Shown one piece after another: positions 19,046 to 26,601 of a stretch of DNA of 64,000 nucleotides. Each line of letters begins with the position of its first letter. The stretch's first letter is position 1. Made by a program: the position numbers and the translations under genes. Below the pieces are notes generated by a model that saw nothing but the letters and a program-made list of their open reading frames with translations, ran no database searches and was not told where the DNA came from. The stretch is from Neptunomonas antarctica (GTDB taxonomy: Bacteria > Pseudomonadota > Gammaproteobacteria > Pseudomonadales > Balneatricaceae), in NCBI RefSeq assembly GCF_001305295.1, contig NZ_LJSI01000042.1, positions 62,001 through 126,000 on the forward strand. The letters run 5' to 3'.

Positions 19046-19783
19046 ATGACCGTTGTATTTGAAGAGCTGGACTATCAGGAAACTCCACTAGGTGTCATTA
19101 GCCTTAGACGACGTTCAGAGCCACGACTTAATAATAAAATCCTTTTTGAAATTAAACTGGATGATGAATATTTAATGTCCAGTTTGTTCACCGAAGCCGA
19201 AATTCAGCTATCTAAAATCTGCCTTGCGGCATTAGAAGGCGATGAGCTCGACGTCGTTGTCGGTGGTTTAGGACTAGGGTATACCGCATGGGCTGCATTG
19301 GAAAATCCAGCCGTACGCTCGCTTAAGGTCGTTGATGTGATGGCGCCAGTCATCGATTGGCATCGTCGCGGATTAGTGCCGCTCGGTACCCAGTTAACAT
19401 CAGACCCGCGCTGCACCTTGATCCATGCTGATTTTTTTGATGTAGCAACGTCAAAAACCAAAGACTTTGATGGCTTAGCTTATTCTGAAGGGCAGCCACA
19501 TCCACAAGTACACGCAGTGTTATTAGATATAGACCACTCGCCCAGCTATTGGCTTAACCCAGGTAATAGTGCTTTTTATACTGAGCAAGGGTTACGTGAT
19601 GTATCAGAAAAAATTCTATCCGGAGGTATCTTTGGCTTATGGTCAGATGAGCCACCAGCCGCAGATTTTATGGCTTTGCTTAATCGTATATTTGAGTCGT
19701 GTGAGTCTCACGTAGTGAGTTTTCCGAACCCTTATTTGGGGACAGACTCAACTAATACGGTGTATCTGGCGCGCAAAGCCTAA
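19046..19783 (+). CDS. Spermidine-synthase-like SAM-binding protein
   Basis: 245 residues from the ATG at 19046; a GTG at 19025 would add seven. The Rossmann glycine motif is VVVGGLGLGYTAWAAL, followed by the acidic loop VVDVMAPVIDWHRRGLVP and the strand VHAVLLDIDHSPSYWL. This resembles polyamine aminopropyltransferase-type proteins. The canonical active-site pattern of true spermidine synthases (GGGDG and a DxxxD proton-acceptor tyrosine loop) is not complete, so it may methylate or transfer another group. A terminator follows directly. Confidence 0.65.
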   Translation: MTVVFEELDYQETPLGVISLRRRSEPRLNNKILFEIKLDDEYLMSSLFTEAEIQLSKICLAALEGDELDVVVGGLGLGYTAWAALENPAVRSLKVVDVMAPVIDWHRRGLVPLGTQLTSDPRCTLIHADFFDVATSKTKDFDGLAYSEGQPHPQVHAVLLDIDHSPSYWLNPGNSAFYTEQGLRDVSEKILSGGIFGLWSDEPPAADFMALLNRIFESCESHVVSFPNPYLGTDSTNTVYLARKA

Positions 19784-19799
19784 GCAGTGATTTGAAGGG

Positions 19800-19819
19800 A
19801 AGCCGTCAGGCTTTTTTTT
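19800..19819 (+). terminator. Intrinsic terminator
   Basis: AAGCC-GTCA-GGCTT followed by an uninterrupted T-run to 19819. It lies 16 bases after the stop of the spermidine-synthase-like gene. Confidence 0.8.
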
Positions 19820-19910
19820 CTGGCTAGTCGTTTTGCCGGCTGTTTTGCAGACATTACTCATGCGCAGCAGCGGTGGCACTTGAAGATAATTATCTTAAGG
19901 AGTGCATGTC

Positions 19911-20019
19911 ATGCAAAGGCAAAAAATAACCATTCACTGGACTCCATAATTTATCTGATCCGCGGTGGCATTGCTTTACTCGCCAGCGCGGTTTACCTCA
20001 GCAACGCATGGGATGCCAT
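19911..20019 (+). pseudogene. Possible frameshifted, truncated small membrane protein (DUF2892/YgaP-like)
   Basis: An AAGGAG ribosome site at 19897-19902 precedes ATG 19911, which reads MQRQKITIHWTP and then stops. In the neighbouring frame the sequence continues as DSIIYLIRGGIALLASAVYL, a hydrophobic helix. Joined by an indel, the two would resemble the start of small DUF2892-type inner membrane proteins (pattern HW-T-D-R-I-x-Y-L-x-A-G). The second TM helix is missing, and the DUF3047 start follows. This is a pattern judgement with no search behind it. Confidence 0.35.
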
Positions 20020-20020
20020 A

Positions 20021-20674
20021 ATGACGATGAAGAAGCTTTCAACACTACTCTCCTTAGGTGTTCTGTTCGCAATAGAGGCAACCAGTAGTTATGCCGCCGA
20101 TGTAAGCTATTCAGCCGCCTCGATCATCGACTGGAAACATAAAAGTTTTTCAGGTGATACCGCCTATAGCGTTGTTTATGACGAGCAACTGCAAAAAAAA
20201 GTGATTCAGGCCAGTAGCATGCAGTCGGCATCAGGTTTGTTTTACGAGCAAAAAATTGATCTGGATAAAACTCCCTGGCTTAACTGGTCATGGCGTGTCG
20301 AGAAATTTCCGACCATCAGTGATGAAAAGAAAAAAGCGGGCGACGACTTTGCTGCGCGTATTTATATCGTCGTGCAAGATGGCTGGACATTTTTAAGTAC
20401 CAAAGCCATCAGCTATGTGTGGTCACAACAAGCGAGCGCCAATGATATCTGGCCCAACCCGTTTACCGGTGACAAAGCTATGATGCTTGCTGTCAGAGCA
20501 GATCAAGATGGCAACGGCTGGGTAACAGAAAAGCGCAATATAAAAGCAGACCTGCAAAAACTGTTTGGTAAAGAGATTCGCTACATTAAAGCCATCGCCA
20601 TTATGACCGATACCGATAACTCTAAAAGCTCAGCCATTAGCTACTACTCTGATATTCGCTTAACCGAAGAGTAA
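20021..20674 (+). CDS. DUF3047 secreted protein
   Basis: 217 residues from the ATG at 20021 (20027 is an equal alternative). Signal peptide: MKKLSTLLSLGVLFAIEATS then SYA, with cleavage before ADVSYS. The DUF3047 pattern is WLNWSWRVEKFPTISDEKKK, AGDDFAARIYIVVQDGW, ISYVWSQQASANDIWPNPF and NIKADLQKLFGKEI, ending in YYSDIRLTEE. The predicted fold is a beta-sandwich like carbohydrate-binding modules; function is unknown. The long upstream extension of this frame to 19880 is better explained as a remnant of another gene. Expected location: periplasm or outside. Confidence 0.8.
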   Translation: MTMKKLSTLLSLGVLFAIEATSSYAADVSYSAASIIDWKHKSFSGDTAYSVVYDEQLQKKVIQASSMQSASGLFYEQKIDLDKTPWLNWSWRVEKFPTISDEKKKAGDDFAARIYIVVQDGWTFLSTKAISYVWSQQASANDIWPNPFTGDKAMMLAVRADQDGNGWVTEKRNIKADLQKLFGKEIRYIKAIAIMTDTDNSKSSAISYYSDIRLTEE

Positions 20675-20912
20675 ATGGTCAATGAATGTCCCTTCAGTTT
20701 CAACTTTTTCAGACAGCTTTTATGCACACTGGCGCTCAGACGAAATGAGCTTTCCTGCGCATTACCTTTCAGGCAACTTGCCGTAGGTTTAAATTCAGTC
20801 ATTTAAACGACATCTGTTTGTAAAATAAGGCCTATATAGTGTGCTCCGAATTATGTAATAAATTAATGAGCGCTGTCTTGGTGTTCTTATTTTTCTTTCG
20901 GAGAAATCGCAT

Positions 20913-21950
20913 ATGCTTAAACATGTTGCCTTAACGGCCCTCGGAGCATTCGCTCTGGTGTCCGCAACTGTTCACGCCACACCGGCTGAGTCTGCTTCGG
21001 TATTGAAAGTCGGTTTGTGGGGAGATCAATTTTACAGCGACGATATGGCACTTAAAGAAAAGAGAGCCAGACAAACAGTTGATTCGATGAATGCTCATAA
21101 TCTGAGTGTCACCTTGTTTACCGGTGATACCAAAAACGGGCATACAAAATGTACAGACGACGCCATTGGTGCGAACATTGTTAATACCTTTAATGCATTA
21201 AAAGCACCTACACTTTATAGCGTTGGCGATAATGAATGGACAGATTGTCACCGTACCAGCAATGGCGGCTATGATCCGCTGGAACGTTTGGACTACCTGC
21301 GCAATGTCTTCTTCAAAACAGAAAACACTCAAGGCAAGCATCCAATTGCAGTTAAAAGACAAGCGGTTGACGGTAACGCATATAGCGAAAACAGCCGTTT
21401 CACGATGAATAATGTTGAATTTGTAGCGCTGGCCGTTCCGGGAAGTAACAATAATCTGATTGGCAAAGAAAAACACTGCATTAAGAAATCCAAACGTACA
21501 GAAGTGGATTGTGATGCGGCGACAAATGAATACGAAGCCCGTAATGCAAAAAATATTGAATGGCTTGAAGCGTCTTTCAAAGAAGCGCGTGATAACGAAT
21601 ATGCAGGTATCGCCATCGTTATTCAGGCTGATATTTTTTTCCCATTCGAGCTTTCTGATGGCGGTTACAAAGACGACTTCCTGCCAAGCCTGAACGAAAA
21701 AAACGGTTTCAGCGATTTTTATCATACATTGCAGGCTGAGACGCACAAATTCGGCGGTCAGGTCTTGTTAGTTCATGGTGACTCTCACTACTATAAAGTA
21801 GACAAGCCTATGTACGAAGATGACGGACGTCTGACGGCGAACTTCACACGTGTGCAAGTTTTTGGCGAAGAAGATAATAGCTGGATTGAAATGACGGTAG
21901 ATCCAAAAAGCGAAGAAGTTTTCTCCTTTATACCTGTTGTCCTCCAGTAA
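20913..21950 (+). CDS. Secreted metallophosphoesterase-like protein with altered motif I
   Basis: 345 residues. The signal peptide is about 22 residues, MLKHVALTALGAFALVSATV then HA, with TPAES next. GGAG stands at good spacing before the ATG. The order of blocks resembles calcineurin-like phosphoesterases: LKVGLWGDQFY, FTGDTKNGHTKC, YSVGDNEWTDC and LLVHGDSHYYKVDKP. The usual first motif DxH is replaced by GDQ, and GNH[DE] appears as GDNEW, so metal binding may differ. Four cysteines (two in TKCTDD/WTDC, two in HCIKKSKR/VDCDA) could form disulfides. Expected to be periplasmic or extracellular. Substrate unknown; nothing nearby suggests phosphate starvation control. Confidence 0.65.
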   Translation: MLKHVALTALGAFALVSATVHATPAESASVLKVGLWGDQFYSDDMALKEKRARQTVDSMNAHNLSVTLFTGDTKNGHTKCTDDAIGANIVNTFNALKAPTLYSVGDNEWTDCHRTSNGGYDPLERLDYLRNVFFKTENTQGKHPIAVKRQAVDGNAYSENSRFTMNNVEFVALAVPGSNNNLIGKEKHCIKKSKRTEVDCDAATNEYEARNAKNIEWLEASFKEARDNEYAGIAIVIQADIFFPFELSDGGYKDDFLPSLNEKNGFSDFYHTLQAETHKFGGQVLLVHGDSHYYKVDKPMYEDDGRLTANFTRVQVFGEEDNSWIEMTVDPKSEEVFSFIPVVLQ

Positions 21951-22057
21951 CACGTCGATACAGAATCAGACTCTATCAGGCAGCCATTATGAAATTAATT
22001 TTCGTGGCGGCTTCCTGACTACTCCGGCACAAATAGCGTCATTGAAACTGGCTATTA

Positions 22058-22186
22058 CGTCGTAACAAACAGCTGGAAAATCTTGCCCGAATATTCAATC
22101 CGATCATTCAAGGGTCGGTTAACGCAGCATGCTTTTTATATAAAGGAAATAAAAAAAGCATCGCCAAATGGACAGATGCTTTTTGA
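22058..22186 (+). pseudogene. Possible fragment of a group II intron reverse transcriptase/maturase
   Basis: One reading frame of 43 codons without a start codon reads RRNKQLENLARIFNPIIQGS then VNAACFLYKG and stops. The block LA-x-x-FNPIIQGW-x-N is typical of the maturase-specific domain near the C-terminus of group II intron reverse transcriptases; here the Trp is Ser and the YYGRF block is broken. No upstream RT domain or intron RNA domains V/VI were recognised. The whole 21951-22282 interval has no intact gene. It may record an old intron insertion that was mostly deleted. Confidence 0.4.
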
Positions 22187-22282
22187 TGCCACTCATTTAT
22201 TAAAAGAGTGGGTCGACGTCGGGTTGCATGGGTTTATACAGGCATTTCGTCGTCGATAATTAATTTCAATAGCGAAGTAATA

Positions 22283-23035
22283 TTAAGATTGTTTTTTAAA
22301 TCGACGGACGGCTACACCCATCAGTCCTAGGGCAAAAATGGCAAGTGTAGATGGTTCTGGGACAGTAACACCACCAACTTGAAGCACACCGTTGCCGCTA
22401 GCTCCACCGGCTCTAATGGTTGCCACTTCTAGAGAAGTAAGAGTTTGATCAAAAAAGAATACGCCGTCCATTAGCCCGTTAAGTGGGTATGCGCTATTTG
22501 CGTTTCGACCTATATCTATGAATGAATGCGAAGGATTTAAGCCATCAGCAAACGAGAATACAGGATTCCCATCAACATAAAGCTTTTGAGTTACTCCATC
22601 AAAAGTATGTGCAATAAATGTCCAGTCTGTGGTTGCAGCAATAGGTGAATTCTTAACACCATTTTTACTTACTGACCATTTCCCATTCTTAACCTGTGAA
22701 AAACGATCCCAGGAACCATTATCATTCGACAAGAATATATTCCAAGCAGTTGGATCACTTAATTTTATCCACGTTCCCCAGCTGAAGTTAGGTACAGTAT
22801 CGCCACTTGAGTTAATCGAAGCTCTTAACCAAGAATTACCAGTACCATCAAATGAAGCGGCAAGACCATCTAGGCCAGTAACATAATTTACAGTTCCTGC
22901 AGGCTCAGTTAAATCTGGCCCTAGTCCTGTTTTTTCATCTCCATTACCGTCAAGACCGTAAAATCCAATTAGACTTGCGTTCGCCGTGCCAACAAAAAAC
23001 ATTATACAAAAAAGTGATAGTGATATAAATTTCAT
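22283..23035 (-). CDS. PEP-CTERM protein with LamG/concanavalin-like domain
   Basis: 250 residues. Signal peptide of about 20 residues ending in ANA before SLIGFYGLDG. A LamG/concanavalin-type beta-sandwich (about 21-215) contains DGLAASFDGTGNSWLRAS, FSWGTWIKLSD and DWTFIAHTFDGVTQKLYVDG. The tail is a canonical PEP-CTERM sorting signal: VPEPSTLAIFALGLMG followed by the basic VRRFKK. Known role: the PEP-CTERM tail is recognised by exosortase, and such proteins are linked to exopolysaccharide and biofilm matrices. No exosortase or EPS genes are in the window, so sorting depends on genes elsewhere. AAAGGA precedes the ATG. Confidence 0.9.
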   Translation of the reverse strand: MKFISLSLFCIMFFVGTANASLIGFYGLDGNGDEKTGLGPDLTEPAGTVNYVTGLDGLAASFDGTGNSWLRASINSSGDTVPNFSWGTWIKLSDPTAWNIFLSNDNGSWDRFSQVKNGKWSVSKNGVKNSPIAATTDWTFIAHTFDGVTQKLYVDGNPVFSFADGLNPSHSFIDIGRNANSAYPLNGLMDGVFFFDQTLTSLEVATIRAGGASGNGVLQVGGVTVPEPSTLAIFALGLMGVAVRRFKKQS

Positions 23036-23735
23036 GTGATATTCCTTTCAATATTTCAATTTGGTTATGCGCGGCGATCTAATAAAAGTGTCGCAAATAT
23101 GATACATATTGAAAGCAAAAATCGGTCCAACTAATAAATATCCAATTATTACAAATACTTAATAAATTAATGTAATTTTTTAAGTTTTAGATGTAAAAAA
23201 TCCTGACACCCTGCGCATAAAAAAGGCTCTATTTACTGAGCATCTATTATCAAGGCCGGTCCGCGATTGCGATGACGGTTGTCGAGGCTCGCTACTTTTT
23301 AATTTGTTTCGTTTGTTAGCAATCACAAAGCATCTGGCGTGGTCTGTAAGAAGCTTCTACTGAATCAAAAAACACCCTTCACGCCCGGTTAATTTGACAA
23401 GGTGAGGGAGCAAGAAAGTGGCATTTAAAGCGCAACGAACTAACTTTTATTTAAAGGTAAGCGAAAATTCAACGCCCACATGACTAGTGTCTCTCGATTT
23501 ACAGGTTAGCCAGTGTTTGCACAACGGTCCCTGCAATTTACTGTCCCGTTTACTCAATATGATACGGACTGAGATGGCTCAATATCAAGCTATCTTTGAG
23601 GTAACTTCTACTATCGGCAGCGGCTATCTACACTCTAGCATTGTAAAAAAACCTGACACATTTAGACTTGCCTTGAATGACTATCTTTGGTGTCCACCAG
23701 CGTAAAGTTCGCATCACACCCTGTGCAGCCGCTTG
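23036..23735. other. 700-bp non-coding interval
   Basis: No gene family, RNA or repeat was recognised. A 72-codon ORF at 23487-23705 lacks a ribosome site and familiar motifs. The AT-rich part next to 23036 probably holds the promoter of the PEP-CTERM gene. Together with the decayed fragment at 22058-22186 it suggests a recombined stretch of chromosome. Confidence 0.4.
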
Positions 23736-24140
23736 TTAACTGCTGAGGTCATGAATTATAGCCTCAAGATTCGCTTTCCACGTTGGATAATCATCTTCGT
23801 TTCCAGCCCAAAGCTCATTTAATTCTGATGATTCACCCAGAACGCGGGATAATGCAGCCGCTAACTTACCTTTAAACGGAACAACAGTGTCTAGATGTTG
23901 TTTAGATAACCACTTATCCAGGCCATCTATTCCGTCATAAGAAACTTTATTGATTAAAGAGTTTACCATTGCCGCAGCGACAATTATTTCATGGCACTCG
24001 GTATATTCAAGATATTTGCATTCAGAAGAAGATATAGCCTGATCAACTAACTCGGATATTGACAAGCCTTCATCCATAGCATCTTCAATAACTTCACAAG
24101 ATGTATCATCATCGAATACACCTATTCCCCAGGCACCCAT
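23736..24140 (-). CDS. DUF4259 domain protein
   Basis: 134 residues starting MGAWGIGVFDDDTSCEVIED, the signature start of DUF4259 (MG-x-WG-x-x-x-FxxDxAxD). The rest is helical and acidic, ending in LNELWAGNEDDYPTWKANLE. AAAGGA precedes the ATG at 24140. Cytoplasmic; no function is known. Such proteins are often scattered singly in accessory DNA. A 44-bp gap separates it from the siderophore-interacting protein gene on the same strand. Confidence 0.8.
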   Translation of the reverse strand: MGAWGIGVFDDDTSCEVIEDAMDEGLSISELVDQAISSSECKYLEYTECHEIIVAAAMVNSLINKVSYDGIDGLDKWLSKQHLDTVVPFKGKLAAALSRVLGESSELNELWAGNEDDYPTWKANLEAIIHDLSS

Positions 24141-24184
24141 GATTTATTCCTTTAAAACCTTTTGCTTCATTGTCCCGGTAAAGC

Positions 24185-24925
24185 TCAACTTGCCTCCGAA
24201 TCTTCCCGTTTCGCCTGTTTATGCTGATCTTCGTTGCTATCGAGTTTCCAATAGCTGGAGATATAGAGTTGGTGTGTCTGCTCCTTGCGTTCTTCCTTAA
24301 AATACTTGCGTAGCACACGCATGCTACTGAACTCGCATGCTGCCCATACGGACACCTGGCCTTTTAACCATGTGAGCTGGCGAACACACTCTAGTAGGGT
24401 GTTGCCATTAGGGTCGGTAATCGGATTTATGACCCAATGCAGTTCGAAGTTTTCCGGATGCGGCAAGGCTTGAATATCGCTTGCATCGATGACTTCGATC
24501 ACCGCATAGCCCGTAGCATCGTGCGGTAGTGAGGCGATATTGACGCTAATAGCTGGCAGGGCGGTCATATCTCCAATAAGAAGAAACCAATCGGATGTTG
24601 GATCGATCTCTTTTTTAGGGCCGGGGCCACCCACCAATATTCTATCGCCGGGAGTCGCCTGAACAGCCCACGCTGAGGCGGGGCCTGCCGCGTCATGAAT
24701 CACGAAGTCTACGTCGATTTCGCTCGCTCGTTGCTGTCGCACGGTATAGGTACGGAGTAGGGGTCGGGCATCAGCGGGTTGCGGAAAGATCAGTTTGATG
24801 TAGGTGCTTGCCTGATTAGCGGGGAAGCTGTTTAGGCCTTCACCGCCAAGCGTGACGCGCAGCATGTGCGGAGTTACATAAGTTGTACGCATTACGTCGA
24901 GTGTTCTGGGTGCGGGTCTGTTCAC
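24185..24925 (-). CDS. Siderophore-interacting protein (FAD-dependent ferric-siderophore reductase family)
   Basis: 246 residues. The FAD-binding motif is RTYTVR in LLRTYTVRQQRASEIDV, followed by FVIHDAAGPASAWA and GDRILVGGPGPKK, as in the SIP/ViuB family. The C-terminal NAD(P)-binding part has WFLLIGDMTALPAIS and VSVWAACEFSSMRVLRKYF. Known role: reductive release of iron from ferric siderophores in the cytoplasm. Here no siderophore uptake gene is adjacent; the upstream partner is a MarR regulator with a 13-bp gap. Flavin-based reductases under MarR control may serve other electron acceptors. The last 25 residues are a charged tail. Confidence 0.88.
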   Translation of the reverse strand: MNRPAPRTLDVMRTTYVTPHMLRVTLGGEGLNSFPANQASTYIKLIFPQPADARPLLRTYTVRQQRASEIDVDFVIHDAAGPASAWAVQATPGDRILVGGPGPKKEIDPTSDWFLLIGDMTALPAISVNIASLPHDATGYAVIEVIDASDIQALPHPENFELHWVINPITDPNGNTLLECVRQLTWLKGQVSVWAACEFSSMRVLRKYFKEERKEQTHQLYISSYWKLDSNEDQHKQAKREDSEAS

Positions 24926-24938
24926 AATTACTTTACTC

Positions 24939-25460
24939 CTATACCTGCGGGTCTGTTGACGCGCTCTGGTTATCTGGCTGTGATTGAAGGGTCTGGTCGC
25001 TGAGGTTGTCGTTTATTGAATTTGAGATGCGTATAAAAGCAGCGACATCTTGTTCGCTCAGGTTACATGTCATTTGGGCGGTTATTTGCTGCTCGACGGC
25101 GTTGAGCTGTGCCATGATCAACTCCCCGCTGGAGGTGAGTTGCAACAACTGACTACGACGGTCTTTTGGGTTGTCGATTTTAGCTATCAGGCCGTCTTTA
25201 AGCAGTTCGTTGAGCACGCGGGTAATCTGCGCTTTGTCGCGCTGCATACGCTGGGCAATAGAGTGAGCGGTGCAGGCTGGATTACGGCTAATTCCTTTAA
25301 GTGCCCGAATATGCGTGATCGGTAGAGGGATCTGCTTTTCTTTAATGGTTTCGCGTAACCGTGACTTGTACGTATGTGTCAGGCGGTGCAGGGTCTCGCT
25401 GAGTGATGATGGTTGCGGTGCTGGCTCTTGTGATGAGTCCTTTAATAAAAGCGACGACAT
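24939..25460 (-). CDS. MarR-family transcriptional regulator
   Basis: 173 residues. The winged HTH is at about 40-130: ITHIRALKGISRNPACTAHS, IAQRMQRDKAQITRVLNELL and LIAKIDNPKDRRSQLLQLT. The C-terminus is a Ser/Gln/Asp-rich tail. AGAGG precedes the ATG at 25458-25460. The siderophore-interacting protein gene follows after 13 bp in the same direction, so the two form an operon. A palindrome 15 bases upstream of the start codon is the likely autoregulatory operator. Confidence 0.88.
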   Translation of the reverse strand: MSSLLLKDSSQEPAPQPSSLSETLHRLTHTYKSRLRETIKEKQIPLPITHIRALKGISRNPACTAHSIAQRMQRDKAQITRVLNELLKDGLIAKIDNPKDRRSQLLQLTSSGELIMAQLNAVEQQITAQMTCNLSEQDVAAFIRISNSINDNLSDQTLQSQPDNQSASTDPQV

Positions 25461-25475
25461 GGAAAACCTCTATTT

Positions 25476-25520
25476 AGTTGATATAGTCAACTTTATAGAG
25501 TGTAGTAGATAGTGTCAACT
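25476..25520. promoter_or_regulatory. Probable MarR operator region
   Basis: AGTTGATATAGTCAACT at 25476-25492 is a perfect 6-5-6 inverted repeat just upstream of the MarR gene. A related half-site, GTCAACT, recurs at 25514-25520, 27 bases away. A dimer site plus a half-site over the promoter fits autorepression of the MarR/siderophore-interacting-protein operon. Confidence 0.6.
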
Positions 25521-25557
25521 AATTGTCGACGCTATCTGTTATCACTATTTTTTCCCG

Positions 25558-26415
25558 CTATTTATTCTCGCTATCCGCGGCCCTGCGCAGCACTAAATCC
25601 AGCATATTGGCCGACAACAGTCTTCTTAAATAAGCAAACAGGTAGGTAGGAACGGTGACGTAATAGCGTGCCTTTGGTTTTTTGGCTTCAAGTGCGTGAA
25701 TTACTCTTTTGAGCACGGCTTCTGGCCCTAGCGTGAAGGGGTCCTTTTTTTCAGGATCAGGTTGAGCCGCTAAGCGTTTTTCTACGGCTTCATACGTGCG
25801 TTGATGGGCGCTGCCTTCAATAACAATATTCTGTTTAAACTTGGTATAGGCGTTTTTTCTGAAATCGCTAGAAATCGGACCCGGTTCAACCAATGATACA
25901 AAAATGCCGCTGCCATGCAATTCCTGGCGTAGCGTATCTGTCAGACCTTCCAGTGCAAATTTGCTGGCATTGTAGGCGCCCCGGTATTTCATGCTAATCA
26001 GCCCCAGCACTGAGCTGTTTTGAATAATACGGCCATAACCCTGGCGCCGCATCACTGGAATCAGCAGGTTGGTAAGTTCCAGCGTGCCGAACAGGTTAGT
26101 TTCAAATTGCTGACGAAGTACATCGCGGCTCAAATCTTCAACGGCGCCAGGCTGGCCGTAGGCACCATTATTAAACAGCGCATAAAGTGTCCCTCCGGTT
26201 TGTGTTAACAGCCAATCCACCGCCGCTTCAATTGAACAGCTGTCATCAAGGTCCAGTTGGCACGCTTCTAAGCCACGTTGTTGCAGCATAGCCACATCGG
26301 TGGCGAGGCGTGCCGATGCAAAAACACGATAACCACGCTCTTGTAGACCTAGCGCAACCTGTAAGCCAATGCCGCTTGAGCAGCCGGTAATAAGTATTGA
26401 TTTGTCAGCATTCAT
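25558..26415 (-). CDS. Short-chain dehydrogenase/reductase
   Basis: 285 residues from the ATG at 26413-26415, chosen because AAGGAGG lies eight bases upstream; the open frame continues to 26490. The NAD(P)-binding motif is TGCSSGIG, with FNNGAYG for the NAG motif, the catalytic Ser in IIQNSSVLGL and Tyr/Lys in YRGAYNASKFALEGL. The extended C-terminus has EKRLAAQPDPEKKDP, common in the classical SDRs that act on hydrophobic substrates. Substrate is not deducible. It is divergent from a secreted protein gene at 26602. Confidence 0.9.
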   Translation of the reverse strand: MNADKSILITGCSSGIGLQVALGLQERGYRVFASARLATDVAMLQQRGLEACQLDLDDSCSIEAAVDWLLTQTGGTLYALFNNGAYGQPGAVEDLSRDVLRQQFETNLFGTLELTNLLIPVMRRQGYGRIIQNSSVLGLISMKYRGAYNASKFALEGLTDTLRQELHGSGIFVSLVEPGPISSDFRKNAYTKFKQNIVIEGSAHQRTYEAVEKRLAAQPDPEKKDPFTLGPEAVLKRVIHALEAKKPKARYYVTVPTYLFAYLRRLLSANMLDLVLRRAADSENK

Positions 26416-26483
26416 GCAGAAAGCCTCCTTATATATTAATGTCGCAGACACTAGCACACAGCTAATTACCTTAGTACGGTTTA

Positions 26484-26572
26484 GACGCATATTATTGCGT
26501 CATATTTTGCTATCCTACGGTTCAAATTTGCTACCCATACCTTCTACTCCTCTATGAAAAAGAGTAGCAAAT
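26484..26572. promoter_or_regulatory. Cluster of inverted repeats in a divergent promoter region
   Basis: Three structures are visible: GACGCA-TATTAT-TGCGTC (26484-26501, perfect 6-6-6); ATTTGCTAC (26526-26534) with GTAGCAAAT (26564-26572); and CTACTC (26544-26549) with GAGTAG (26562-26567). The last two share bases and exclude each other as RNA stems. They lie upstream of the secreted protein gene at 26602 and of the divergent SDR gene. Operator or RNA-switch roles are only suggested. Confidence 0.4.
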
Positions 26573-26601
26573 AACACTCATACACGGTTTCAGGAGCATA
26601 A

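Noticed and set aside
23487-23705. 72-codon ORF in the 700-bp gap
   Set aside because: No start context and no recognisable composition or motif.
23036-23735. Integron cassette (attC) between the PEP-CTERM and DUF4259 genes
   Set aside because: No convincing pair of inverted core sites or integrase; isolated GTTA-type bits are not enough.
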